From Thermophilibacter immobilis (GTDB lineage Bacteria > Actinomycetota > Coriobacteriia > Coriobacteriales > Atopobiaceae), in assembly GCF_015277515.1 (NCBI RefSeq), contig NZ_CP063767.1, forward strand, positions 1,612,001 to 1,676,000: a stretch of DNA of 64,000 nucleotides. Direction: 5' to 3'. The first letter of the stretch is position 1. Each line of letters opens with the position of its first letter. Position numbers and translations under genes: made by a program. Positions 8,404-16,316 of this stretch are shown here, one piece after another. A model generated the notes under the pieces. The model did not search any database, was not told where the DNA came from, and saw nothing but the letters and a program-made list of their open reading frames with translations.

Positions 8404-9114
8404 ATGGGTTTGAGCAGAAAGAAATACACGACCGAAGAGCGCATCCGCATCATAGCGAGCTTCGTGCGCGCAGCGGCACATATCATCGAGACGGACGGCT
8501 TCGGGGGAATCTCCATCCGTCGCGTTGCCTCCGACGCCGGGTACAACAGCGCAACCATGTACCTCTACTTCAAGGACCTCGACGAGCTCATCACGCTCGC
8601 CTGCGTGACCTACCTTAAGGACTACTGTCACGAGCTCGCCAACACCGCTGACCAGATGCAGACCGCCGAGCAGACCTACGTGCACACCTGGGAGGTCTTC
8701 TGTCGCTATGCCTTCTCGCTGCCCGAGGTGTTCCACCACCTCTTCTTTGCCGAGCATAGCGTGGACCTCAACAAGACGGTAGACCGCTACTATCGCATCT
8801 ATCCCAACTTTCTTGACAGCCTCGATGGTGTGATCAACGACATGCTGCACGCGGGCGAGCTTCACGACCGCAACCTGAGCGTGCTCGAGCCCCTCGCCGA
8901 GGAGGGCCTCATCAGGTCATGCGACGTCGCCCTTATCAACGAGCTCACGGTCGCTTACTTCGGAAAGATGCTCGCACAGCGCTGCAAGCAACTTCACGAC
9001 AAGAGCGGCGGTCCCGGAGAGTCCCCCGAGGACGTGGGGACCTGCGACGTTGAGATCGTCAGCGAGCTCACCGCCAAGTTCATGGAGGCCGTACACTTCC
9101 TGCTCGTGAAGTAG
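8404..9114 (+). CDS. TetR family transcriptional regulator
   Basis: A 236-residue regulator with an N-terminal TetR helix-turn-helix (SIRRVASDAGYNSATMYLYFKDLDELITLA, about residues 35-64) and a helical ligand-binding domain of no assignable specificity. The ATG at 8404 is the likeliest start, though its ribosome-binding site is weak and an upstream ATG at 8347 cannot be excluded. It is divergent from the BCCT transporter operon and so is the likely local regulator. It is the only classical stand-alone transcription factor I see in the window. Confidence 0.85.
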   Translation: MGLSRKKYTTEERIRIIASFVRAAAHIIETDGFGGISIRRVASDAGYNSATMYLYFKDLDELITLACVTYLKDYCHELANTADQMQTAEQTYVHTWEVFCRYAFSLPEVFHHLFFAEHSVDLNKTVDRYYRIYPNFLDSLDGVINDMLHAGELHDRNLSVLEPLAEEGLIRSCDVALINELTVAYFGKMLAQRCKQLHDKSGGPGESPEDVGTCDVEIVSELTAKFMEAVHFLLVK

Positions 9115-9165
9115 GCGCCGGCCGGCACTAGAGGCTCTGCTCGCGCAGACGCCCCTCACAAAAGA

Positions 9166-9197
9166 CGGCTCCCCCATCACACAGGACGAGGGAGCCG
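9166..9197. terminator. Bidirectional terminator between TetR and the ABC binding-protein gene
   Basis: CGGCTCCC (9166-9173) pairs with GGGAGCCG (9190-9197). Read leftward, the hairpin is followed by TCTTTTGTG, so it best serves the operon ending at 9239. Confidence 0.6.
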
Positions 9198-9238
9198 CTC
9201 TCACGAAGAGACCATGCCAGCGGAATCGGAGCCGTGCC

Positions 9239-10339
9239 CTACGAGTCCGACACGACCTCCTTGCCACTCGTGACCTCGTCCCACGTGGCCAGGATGTCAT
9301 CGCGCTCGGAGCCCAGCAGGCTCAGGTCCTCGTCCATGAGCTGCGAGGCATCGAAGTCGAGCTCGAGGCCCTGGACGTCGGGAAGGGCCAGGAGCATGGT
9401 GGTCTTCTTGTCGATCTCGGCAAGGGCCTTGAGGTTGTCGTCGCTCGAGAAGAGCCACTCGATGAAGAGCTTGGCGTCCCCGACGTCGTCGGCCCCGGCG
9501 AAGGCGGCCACGCCGTCGGGGATGTAGGGCATGCCCTCCTCGGGGTACACGAGCTCGAGCGCGCTGTCGGCCAGGATGTCGTCAAGCGTGTTGTCGATGT
9601 AGGTGATGCCCACGGCGGCCTCGCCGGCGGCGACGCGCACCGAGGGGTCGCTGCCGCGCTTGGTGTAGAATGGGATGTTCTCATTAAGGGCCTTGAGGTA
9701 CTCCCAGCCCGCGTCCTCACCCATGGTCTGGAGCAGCGCGGCCACGGCGGCGTAGTTGGTCCCGGAGACCGCGGGGCTCGACATCATGATCTCGTCCTTG
9801 TAGGAGGGTTCGATGAGGTCCGCCCAGCTCTTGGGAACAGACGCTCCGATCTCAGAGAGGATGTCGTTGTTCGCGATGAAGCCCACGACGGTGGCGCCCT
9901 TGGAGAACCAGTCGTTGTTGTCGCTCTTGAAGCCCGGGGCGAAGGACTGGGCGCGGTCGAAGTCGACCCGCTCGAGCAGGCCCGCGTCGGCGGCGCTGAT
10001 GAACGAGTCGATGCCGCCCCCGAACCACAGGTCCGCCGAGGGCTTGCCGCCCTCGGCCTTGAGCTTGGAGAGGACCTCGCCCGAGGACATCGAGACGAAC
10101 TCTACCGGTGCGCCGACCTCCTTGGTGAAGACATCGAAGAGCGCCTGGTACGACTCGTTGGTGCACAGGACCTTGAGGGTCTTGCCCGAGGTGGACGCGA
10201 GGCCCGCGTCGTCCGTCGCCGCCTCGTTGCCCTTGTCGGTAGCCTGGTCGCTGCCGCACCCGGCCAGGCCGAGCGCGCCCGTGCCAAGCGCTGCCCCCAT
10301 GAGACGGACAAACGCCCTTCTCGATACGTGCTTTGACAT
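9239..10339 (-). CDS. Tat-type lipoprotein, family 1/6 solute-binding protein of the selenium-operon ABC transporter
   Basis: A 366-residue extracellular binding protein of the FbpA/AfuA/PotD-like type. The signal has twin arginines (VSRRAFVRL) and a lipobox (GLAGC) and is followed by a Thr/Ala/Asp-rich linker. The mature part has LKVLCTNESYQALFDVFTKE, ADLWFGGGIDSF and AAVGITYIDNTLDDI, typical of ferric-ion, 2-aminoethylphosphonate or thiamine binders. It is the last gene of a long operon that also encodes the selenocysteine machinery. The class is clear but the ligand is not; a selenium or sulfur compound is an inference from context. Confidence 0.75.
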   Translation of the reverse strand: MSKHVSRRAFVRLMGAALGTGALGLAGCGSDQATDKGNEAATDDAGLASTSGKTLKVLCTNESYQALFDVFTKEVGAPVEFVSMSSGEVLSKLKAEGGKPSADLWFGGGIDSFISAADAGLLERVDFDRAQSFAPGFKSDNNDWFSKGATVVGFIANNDILSEIGASVPKSWADLIEPSYKDEIMMSSPAVSGTNYAAVAALLQTMGEDAGWEYLKALNENIPFYTKRGSDPSVRVAAGEAAVGITYIDNTLDDILADSALELVYPEEGMPYIPDGVAAFAGADDVGDAKLFIEWLFSSDDNLKALAEIDKKTTMLLALPDVQGLELDFDASQLMDEDLSLLGSERDDILATWDEVTSGKEVVSDS

Positions 10340-10355
10340 GTTTGCTTACCTTTCC

Positions 10356-11294
10356 CTATACGCTGAACGTCTCTGCTATAGCAAGGGGCACCGTGTCGCC
10401 CCTCGTATACCTGCACTGCCTCGGCGCGCGGGCCACGACCTCGCTGCCGCCCACGTCGAGCCGATACTCCCAGATCGGCCCCAGATAGGACGCATCCGTG
10501 ACGCGTCCCGTAAGCCCTCCCTCGCGACCGAGGAGCACGTCCTCGGAGCGAAACAGCAGACGGCGGCCGCCGACCTCCAGCTCGTTCACGTGACCGAGGA
10601 ACCGCGCGCAGTAGAGGTCAGCCGGGTGGCGATACACCTCCTGCGGGTTCCCCACCTGGGAGAGGGACCCCTCGCGCATGATGGCCACGCGGTCGCCAAA
10701 GGCCAGGGCCTCCTCGCGGTCGTGCGTGACGAACAGCATCGTCACGCCGAAGCGCCGCTGGATCTGATGGACCTCCTCGCGCATGCGCAGGCGCAGGTTG
10801 GCGTCGAGGTTGCTGAACGGCTCGTCGAGCAGCAGCACCTTGGGACCGACGACCAGGGCGCGCGCGAGGGCCACGCGCTGCTGCTGGCCCCCCGATAGCT
10901 CGTCCACGTGAGCGTCCCCCTGGTCGGACAGGCCCACGGCGTCGAGCATCTCGCACACGCGACCCTCGGCCTCGCGCCGTGCGACGCCCACGAACCTGAG
11001 GCCGTAGGCGACGTTTCCCGCCACCGTGAGGTGGGGGAACAGGGCGTAGGACTGAAAGACCGTCGCCGTGGGGCGCACCTCGGGGGACAGGCGCGTGACG
11101 TCGACACCGTCCACGCGCACGCTTCCCACATCGGGAGCCAGAAAGCCGCCCACCAGGCGCAGCGTGGTGGTCTTGCCGCAGCCGGAGGAACCGAGCAGAC
11201 ACACGACCTCGCCCTGGTCCACATTGAGCGTGAGGTCGCGGATGACCTTGGTTCCATCGAAGGACCTAGAGAGCCCCGAGAGTTCCAGAAACAC
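10356..11294 (-). CDS. ABC transporter ATPase, FbpC/PhnT/PotA type
   Basis: A 312-residue ATPase with Walker A (GSSGCGKTT), signature LSGGQQQR, Walker B (VLLLDEPFSNLD), a switch histidine in VTHDREEAL and a C-terminal TOBE-like domain that includes LFRSEDVLL. A GTG at 11294 preceded by AAGGAGG is the start; the ORF upstream of it is not coding. It overlaps the permease gene by 29 bases. It energises the transporter with the permease at 11266-12960 and the binding protein at 9239-10339. Confidence 0.85.
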   Translation of the reverse strand: MFLELSGLSRSFDGTKVIRDLTLNVDQGEVVCLLGSSGCGKTTTLRLVGGFLAPDVGSVRVDGVDVTRLSPEVRPTATVFQSYALFPHLTVAGNVAYGLRFVGVARREAEGRVCEMLDAVGLSDQGDAHVDELSGGQQQRVALARALVVGPKVLLLDEPFSNLDANLRLRMREEVHQIQRRFGVTMLFVTHDREEALAFGDRVAIMREGSLSQVGNPQEVYRHPADLYCARFLGHVNELEVGGRRLLFRSEDVLLGREGGLTGRVTDASYLGPIWEYRLDVGGSEVVARAPRQCRYTRGDTVPLAIAETFSV

Positions 11295-12960
11295 GCGAGC
11301 GCCTCCTTCCAAGCAGGAGCTGGTAGAAGATAACGTTGACGAGCGTCGTGACGACGATGAGCGCAAGCGAGATCATGGCAGCGTCACCGTACTTGCCGCC
11401 CGAGAGGGCGTCGAACAGCTGGAAGACGGCCGTCTTGTGACCGGGGGTGATAAGAAAGAGCACCGCGCTGTAGCTCACCATCGCGCTCGAGAAGCCGTTC
11501 ACGAGGCTCACCCCCACGGCCGGCAGCAGGTTGGGAAGCAGGACATCCCCCAGGACCTGCGGATCCGAGGCTCCCAGGTCGCGCGCGGCCAGGTCGAGCT
11601 CGACCGGTACCTGCGCCAGGGCGGATGAGAACGCGCGCGACGAGATGGTCAGCTGCTTCGCGGCGAGCACCGCCACGATGATGACGTCGGTGCCCACGAG
11701 CTCAAGCGGAGCGGCGTTGAACGCCAGGATGTAGCCCAGCCCCAGGCAGATGCCCGGCAGCGTGTAGGGCACCGTGGCCACGAAGTCGAGCAGCAGCGAG
11801 AAGAGCGCGCGCCTGCGATGGGCGTAGTAGGCGACCAGGGCCCCGAGCGCCGTGGAGATCGCGGCCGCGGCGAGCGCGTAGACCCCGCTGTGCCACAGGG
11901 CCCCCAGGTCAAACTTCACCAGATGGGTGAGCTGGTCGAGCGTGAAGGGGGCGCTCCACCCCATCCCCTTCGTGAACGCGGAGTGCACGATGGTGAGGTA
12001 GAGCACAACAAGGAATCCCGAGAAGAGCGCGCAGACCAGGTGCGCGCAGACGCCCAGGGGGCCTTTGAGCGCGAAGCCCGCCTCGCCGGCGCGGGGGCGC
12101 ACGCCCGCGTCGAGCGTCTTGGAGCCCGCCGCGCCGTCGCGCGCGTCGAACCTGCGAAAGAAGACGAACACGACGCCCGAGACCACGAACAGGAGCCCGT
12201 TGAGCACCGCGGCGGCGCGCAGGTCCACGTAGCCGACTACGCGCACGTATATCTCGGTTGCTATGGTCTCGAAGCTGCCTCCGATGACCACCGGGGTGCC
12301 ATAGTCAGAGATGGAGCGCACGAAGGTGAGCAGGAGGCACACAGACAGGGCCGGCCGCAGAAGCGGCATGATGACATCCAGGAAGACGTGGCCCATGGGG
12401 GCGCCCAGGTCCAGGGCGGCCTGGACGGCGCTGCGGTCAACGCGACCCAGCACGCTCGTGATCAGCATCACGTTGATGGCCGCGAAGAACAGCGACTGCA
12501 TGAGCACGACGCCCCACCACCCGTACGGGCTTATCGAGAGCCCGAGCAGCCCGTGCGTGATGAGACCGCGCCGTCCGAACAGCTCGATGTAGGCGAGCGA
12601 GGCCACGAACGGCGGGGAGATCATGCTCACGGCGACGAGCCCCGAGGTCACCGAGGACCAGGGGCGCGAGCCAAAGGTGATCACGAGCGCGACGGCGAGC
12701 CCCACGACCGTGGACAGCACGGCCGAGAGCACGCCCACGAAGGCGCTGTTGGCGAGCAGCCCCGCGCTGGACGAGAGCACGCCCCACACGCCGGCGAGGC
12801 CCTCGGAGGGCACCAGCCCCTGGGCGACGATGCAGACGATGGGCCACACGATGAAAACGGCGCAGCAGACCACGACGGTGCCGAGAAGGGCCGCGTCCAA
12901 GAGGCGACCGCGGACGCCCAAGCCTCGCACGCCAAGACCCCGCGTACCAGACAGTCTCAC
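11266..12960 (-). CDS. Two-domain ABC permease, FbpB/PhnU-V type
   Basis: A 564-residue permease made of two fused BPD_transp_1 domains, each with about six membrane helices. EAA-like loops are seen at ALDLGAPMGHVFLDVIMPLLRPAL and AARDLGASDPQVLGDVLLPNLLPAV. The GTG at 12960 overlaps the stop of the desulfurase gene as GTGA, showing translational coupling. The single fused permease is typical of ferric iron, phosphonate and some polyamine importers. Its tight linkage to selA/selB-associated genes is unusual and is the main reason to suspect a selenium or sulfur substrate. Confidence 0.82.
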   Translation of the reverse strand: MRLSGTRGLGVRGLGVRGRLLDAALLGTVVVCCAVFIVWPIVCIVAQGLVPSEGLAGVWGVLSSSAGLLANSAFVGVLSAVLSTVVGLAVALVITFGSRPWSSVTSGLVAVSMISPPFVASLAYIELFGRRGLITHGLLGLSISPYGWWGVVLMQSLFFAAINVMLITSVLGRVDRSAVQAALDLGAPMGHVFLDVIMPLLRPALSVCLLLTFVRSISDYGTPVVIGGSFETIATEIYVRVVGYVDLRAAAVLNGLLFVVSGVVFVFFRRFDARDGAAGSKTLDAGVRPRAGEAGFALKGPLGVCAHLVCALFSGFLVVLYLTIVHSAFTKGMGWSAPFTLDQLTHLVKFDLGALWHSGVYALAAAAISTALGALVAYYAHRRRALFSLLLDFVATVPYTLPGICLGLGYILAFNAAPLELVGTDVIIVAVLAAKQLTISSRAFSSALAQVPVELDLAARDLGASDPQVLGDVLLPNLLPAVGVSLVNGFSSAMVSYSAVLFLITPGHKTAVFQLFDALSGGKYGDAAMISLALIVVTTLVNVIFYQLLLGRRRSRVSGTLGAL

Positions 12961-14114
12961 GCCGCCTCGGCGATCTCGCGTACGGCGTCCACGGCGGCGT
13001 CGACCTCGGCCTCGGTCGTGAACCAGCTCACGCTCAGGCGCACGATGCCCTGCTCCTTGGTGCCCAGCGCCTCGTGCATGAGCGGCGCGCAGTGGGCACC
13101 GGGCCTGCAGGCGATGCCCCAGCCCTCCATGAGCATGTCGGCGACGGATGACGAGTCGAGCGCGCCCACGTTGAGCGCCACGATGCCGGCGCGCGGGGCC
13201 GCGGGGTCCGCGTCGGGCCAGTCTCCGTAGACGGTGACGCCCGGCAGGTCCCGCACGCCCTCGTAGAGGCGGCGTGCCATCGCGCGGTCGTGAGCACCCA
13301 CGGCATTGACGCCGCCCCGCCCCTCGATGAAGTCCAGGCCGGCCGAGAGGCCGGCGAGGCCGTGGGCGTTGAGCGTTCCCGCCTCGAGGCGCGTGGGCCA
13401 GCCTAGGGGCTGGCGTCGGTCGAAGCTGTGCACCCCCGTCCCCCCCTCGCTGTACGGCCGCACGTCCACGCCCTCGGCGCAGGCGAGCCCGCCCGTGCCC
13501 TGAGGTCCCATGAGGCCCTTGTGCCCGGTGAAGCAGACCACGTCCAAGCCCATGGCACTCATGTCCACGGGGACGCAGCCCGCCGTCTGCGAGGCGTCCA
13601 CCACGCACAGGGCCCCCGCCGCGTGCGCGATCCGGGCCACGCGCGCCACGTCCACCACGTTGCCCGTGACGTTGGAGGCGTGGGTCACCACCACGGCCCG
13701 GGTGTCGGGGGCAACCAGGCGCTCGAGCTCACCCATGTCAAGCCGACCCCGCGCGTCGCAGCCGGCGTGCTCCACGCGCACCCCCTTCTCGTCGACGAGG
13801 CGGTTGAGCGGGCGCAGCACCGAGTTGTGCTCGAGCACGGTCGTGACCACATGGTCCCCAGGGCCCACCAGGCCGCGAATGGCGCAGTTGAGCGCGGCGG
13901 TCGAGTTGGCTGCAAAGGCCACGTGGTCGGGGACGGAACAGCCCAGCAGCCGTGCCACGCGCTCGCGGCAGCCGTGCACCACGCGCGAGGCGTCGAGCGA
14001 CTCGGAGGTGGCGCCACGACCGGCGTTTCCGAGCGAGCCCAGGGCCGCGACCACGGCGTCGATGACGCTCTGGGGCTTGTGCAGGGTCGTGGCGGCATTG
14101 TCGAGGTAGATCAT
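12957..14114 (-). CDS. Cysteine desulfurase-family PLP enzyme (EF2568-like), copy 1
   Basis: A 385-residue class V aminotransferase related to NifS/CsdB. The N-terminus MIYLDNAATTLHKP, the PLP lysine in CFTGHKGLMGPQGTGG, and the catalytic cysteine in CRPGAHCAPLMHEALGT are all present. This subfamily is found with selenium-dependent Mo hydroxylase genes and probably mobilises sulfur or selenium from (seleno)cysteine. The ATG at 14114 overlaps the TGA of the glycosyltransferase (ATGA), and the gene in turn overlaps the permease. A paralogue is encoded at 39812-41002. Confidence 0.85.
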   Translation of the reverse strand: MIYLDNAATTLHKPQSVIDAVVAALGSLGNAGRGATSESLDASRVVHGCRERVARLLGCSVPDHVAFAANSTAALNCAIRGLVGPGDHVVTTVLEHNSVLRPLNRLVDEKGVRVEHAGCDARGRLDMGELERLVAPDTRAVVVTHASNVTGNVVDVARVARIAHAAGALCVVDASQTAGCVPVDMSAMGLDVVCFTGHKGLMGPQGTGGLACAEGVDVRPYSEGGTGVHSFDRRQPLGWPTRLEAGTLNAHGLAGLSAGLDFIEGRGGVNAVGAHDRAMARRLYEGVRDLPGVTVYGDWPDADPAAPRAGIVALNVGALDSSSVADMLMEGWGIACRPGAHCAPLMHEALGTKEQGIVRLSVSWFTTEAEVDAAVDAVREIAEAA

Positions 14115-15349
14115 CGGAGCGCTCCAGACTCGGGAGTAGATCCCGGTTTCAGGTGCGAAAGGATGCGCGCGGAGACGGCAGCCCACGAGGCGGCGCTGGT
14201 GTCGAAGGGCTCGGACGGCGCGCGCAGGGCGTCGAGGATCGCATCGGCGAGACGCCGCTCGAAGGAGGGCAGCTCAGCGGGATCCGGCGTGTCCACGCCC
14301 ACCAGGGTGGGCGGCGCCACCCAGCGCAGGGGATTTCTCGGCAGCAGGGCTTCCATCCCCTGGCAAAGGCCGGGCAGGTCCGTCATGACCACCTTGCACC
14401 CACAGGCCAAGGCCTCGATGCCCACGAGGGGCATCCCCTCGTAGAAGGAGGGCAGCACGAAGACCTCGCTCGCGCGATACGCGCGCACGACCTCTTCCTC
14501 GGGGACGCGACCCGCAAGCCTGACCGGCCAGCGGCAGGCGCGGGCGCGCCGCTCGATGCGAGCGTAGTCGCTCGAGGCGGGGTCGTGGCCGCCCACGAGC
14601 GTGAGCGAGAGGCCCTCGAGGCCCACATCCTCAGGACCTATGAGGTCGAGCGCGGCGATCAGGGACTCGACCCCCTTCTTGAAGCTCATCTTGCCCACGA
14701 ACGCAAGGGAGCCCGGCCTTCTGGGCACGCGCCCGTCCCCCGGGCAGAAGATCCGGTGGTCATAGCCCGTACCCATCATGTGAACGCGCGCCCAATCCAC
14801 CCCGTAGGTCTTCACGACCTGGGCAGCCTGGGTTTCGTGCAGGGCAAAGACGGCATCCATGCGACGCATCGCGCGCACGATGCGCTCGTGCTCCAGGCCG
14901 TGCAGGGCCATCTGCCGCAGGTCCGTGGCATGGCAGAGCACCCCCACGGGAACGCCGCGCACCCGTTCGCGCACGAAGGAGCTCACCAGGTAGAGATGGT
15001 GACAGATCACCAGGTCGGGCTCAAACTCGAGAAGGGCCCGGTCAAGGGCGGCTCCAAAGGCGCGCTCGAGGGCCGCCTCCATCGCAGGCGTGAGGTCGCA
15101 GTAGCGCGTGGCCGGATAGGGCATCTCGTCCGACATCCCGCACACGTGAAACGGCAGCTCGGACGTGTCGAAGCGCACGCTAAACACGCGCGTCTGCGCG
15201 GGCAGGCTCTCGATCGCGTCGCTGTTTGAGACCCCGCAGATGACGGCCGTCTCATGGCCGGCCGCCACCTGCGCCGCAACCGTCTGGGCGAGGAAGGTCC
15301 CGCTGCCCGTGCCATCCGGCTTCTGCGCGGACACGCTGAGGATGCGCAT
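14111..15349 (-). CDS. GT4-type glycosyltransferase within the selenium operon
   Basis: A 412-residue cytoplasmic GT-B fold enzyme. The N-terminus MRILSVSAQKPDGTGSGTFL gives the GxGxF glycine loop; the C-terminal domain has FVGKMSFKKGVESLIAAL and the donor-site ESxxxxE-type segment FYEGMPLVGIEALACGCKVV. It lies between a Se/S carrier gene (5-base gap) and a desulfurase-family gene (ATGA overlap). No cell-wall or polysaccharide genes are nearby. GT4-like enzymes can use selenophosphate as acceptor in selenoneine biosynthesis (SenB), so a selenosugar or related low-molecular-weight thiol product is possible. A generic sugar transferase remains possible. Confidence 0.75.
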   Translation of the reverse strand: MRILSVSAQKPDGTGSGTFLAQTVAAQVAAGHETAVICGVSNSDAIESLPAQTRVFSVRFDTSELPFHVCGMSDEMPYPATRYCDLTPAMEAALERAFGAALDRALLEFEPDLVICHHLYLVSSFVRERVRGVPVGVLCHATDLRQMALHGLEHERIVRAMRRMDAVFALHETQAAQVVKTYGVDWARVHMMGTGYDHRIFCPGDGRVPRRPGSLAFVGKMSFKKGVESLIAALDLIGPEDVGLEGLSLTLVGGHDPASSDYARIERRARACRWPVRLAGRVPEEEVVRAYRASEVFVLPSFYEGMPLVGIEALACGCKVVMTDLPGLCQGMEALLPRNPLRWVAPPTLVGVDTPDPAELPSFERRLADAILDALRAPSEPFDTSAASWAAVSARILSHLKPGSTPESGALR

Positions 15350-15354
15350 CGGCC

Positions 15355-15609
15355 TCACCGAACGAACTCGAGCAGCTCGACTACGGTCATGGCCTCGAAG
15401 GGCACGCCGGCCTCGGACAAGGCGGCCTCGTAGGCCCCCCGGTCCTCCGGGGCGGCCTTCCAGGCCAAGCCGCAACCAGCGGAGATCTGGGCGGGCACGG
15501 GAATCATGCGCCCCCCCAATCCCCGCTTGCCGCAAAGCTCCTCGCAGCTCATGGCTGCTGCCGTGGTGGGAAACGTCATCACGAGCGAAGGCTTGCGCAC
15601 GCGTGGCAC
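15355..15609 (-). CDS. DUF3343 Se/S carrier-like protein, copy 1
   Basis: An 84-residue protein of the DUF3343 family, small putative selenium/sulfur carriers co-occurring with YedF and selenium-related desulfurases. It contains Cys in MSCEELCGK and the family motif SAGCGLAWK near residue 46. Translation begins at a GTG that shares its G with the TAG of yedF, so the two are coupled. A paralogue with an SCGTC motif is at 38023-38280. Confidence 0.78.
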   Translation of the reverse strand: MPRVRKPSLVMTFPTTAAAMSCEELCGKRGLGGRMIPVPAQISAGCGLAWKAAPEDRGAYEAALSEAGVPFEAMTVVELLEFVR

Positions 15610-16229
15610 TACGGCCTCACGACGCGGCTCGCATCGGAGAGCTTCTGGGCGATCACGTACATGTTGGTGACCTCGCCCACGGCCAGCGTGTCGGTAATGC
15701 CGTAGTGGTCGAGGCAGGTGCCGCAGGTGAGAACCTCAACGCCCTGGTCGGCCAGGCCCTTGATGTCATCGAGGCAGGAGGAGCCCTCGCAGGTCAGGTG
15801 CGCGCCGCCGTTGTAGAGCAGTATCGTCTGGGGGAGCTCGTCGAGCTGCGTGAGGGCATAGAAGAAGCTCTTCATGAGCTTGTGCCCCAGGGCGTCGTCG
15901 CCCACGCCCATGACCTCGGAGGAGACCTGCACCACGAACTTGCCCGTGGGCTCGACCTCGCACGTCGCGGACTCGGGCTCGCCCTCGGCGACGTCGACGG
16001 CCTTGTCCGCGGTGATCGTGAGGCGCCACTCCTTGTCGCCCACCTGCTCGGTCGAGATGGCGCAGCCCTTGCCCGTGGCCATCCTGGTCACGTTCTTGAC
16101 GGCCGTCTGGTTGTCCACGCTGGTCACCACGGTGCCGGCCCCACCCAGGGCCTTGAGTGCCTTCATCGTCTTGACCACGGGGATGGGACACGCGTCACCC
16201 ATTGCGTTGATCTCGATCTTCTCTGCCAT
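15609..16229 (-). CDS. yedF: YedF, sulfurtransferase-like selenium metabolism protein
   Basis: A 206-residue two-domain protein. Residues 1-75 form a TusA-like domain with the CPIP motif (DACPIPVVKTMKAL); residues 100-206 form a DsrE-like domain with CEGSSCLDDI and VLTCGTCLDHYG. YedF occurs almost only in selenium-using organisms and is thought to carry persulfide or perselenide. The ATG at 16229 is preferred; two GTG codons just upstream are less likely. The 18 bases before the start closely resemble those before the OsmC gene at 29446. Confidence 0.88.
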   Translation of the reverse strand: MAEKIEINAMGDACPIPVVKTMKALKALGGAGTVVTSVDNQTAVKNVTRMATGKGCAISTEQVGDKEWRLTITADKAVDVAEGEPESATCEVEPTGKFVVQVSSEVMGVGDDALGHKLMKSFFYALTQLDELPQTILLYNGGAHLTCEGSSCLDDIKGLADQGVEVLTCGTCLDHYGITDTLAVGEVTNMYVIAQKLSDASRVVRP

Positions 16230-16316
16230 TGCCACCACGCTCCATTCAGATTGTGAGAACGACCTCTTAATCTCTTATATTCTACTCTGCTCCCGTGCGA
16301 GCGCTCGGACCGTCCG

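Noticed and set aside
8137-8865. Extension of the BCCT transporter to a 784-residue protein
   Set aside because: It would run through the divergent TetR gene in antisense; the ATG at 8136 has a good ribosome-binding site and gives normal family length.
12960-13608. N-terminal extension of the two-domain permease to 13608
   Set aside because: The extension lies wholly within the desulfurase gene in another frame, is arginine/glycine-rich and non-membrane; the GTG at 12960 overlaps the desulfurase stop in the usual coupled way.
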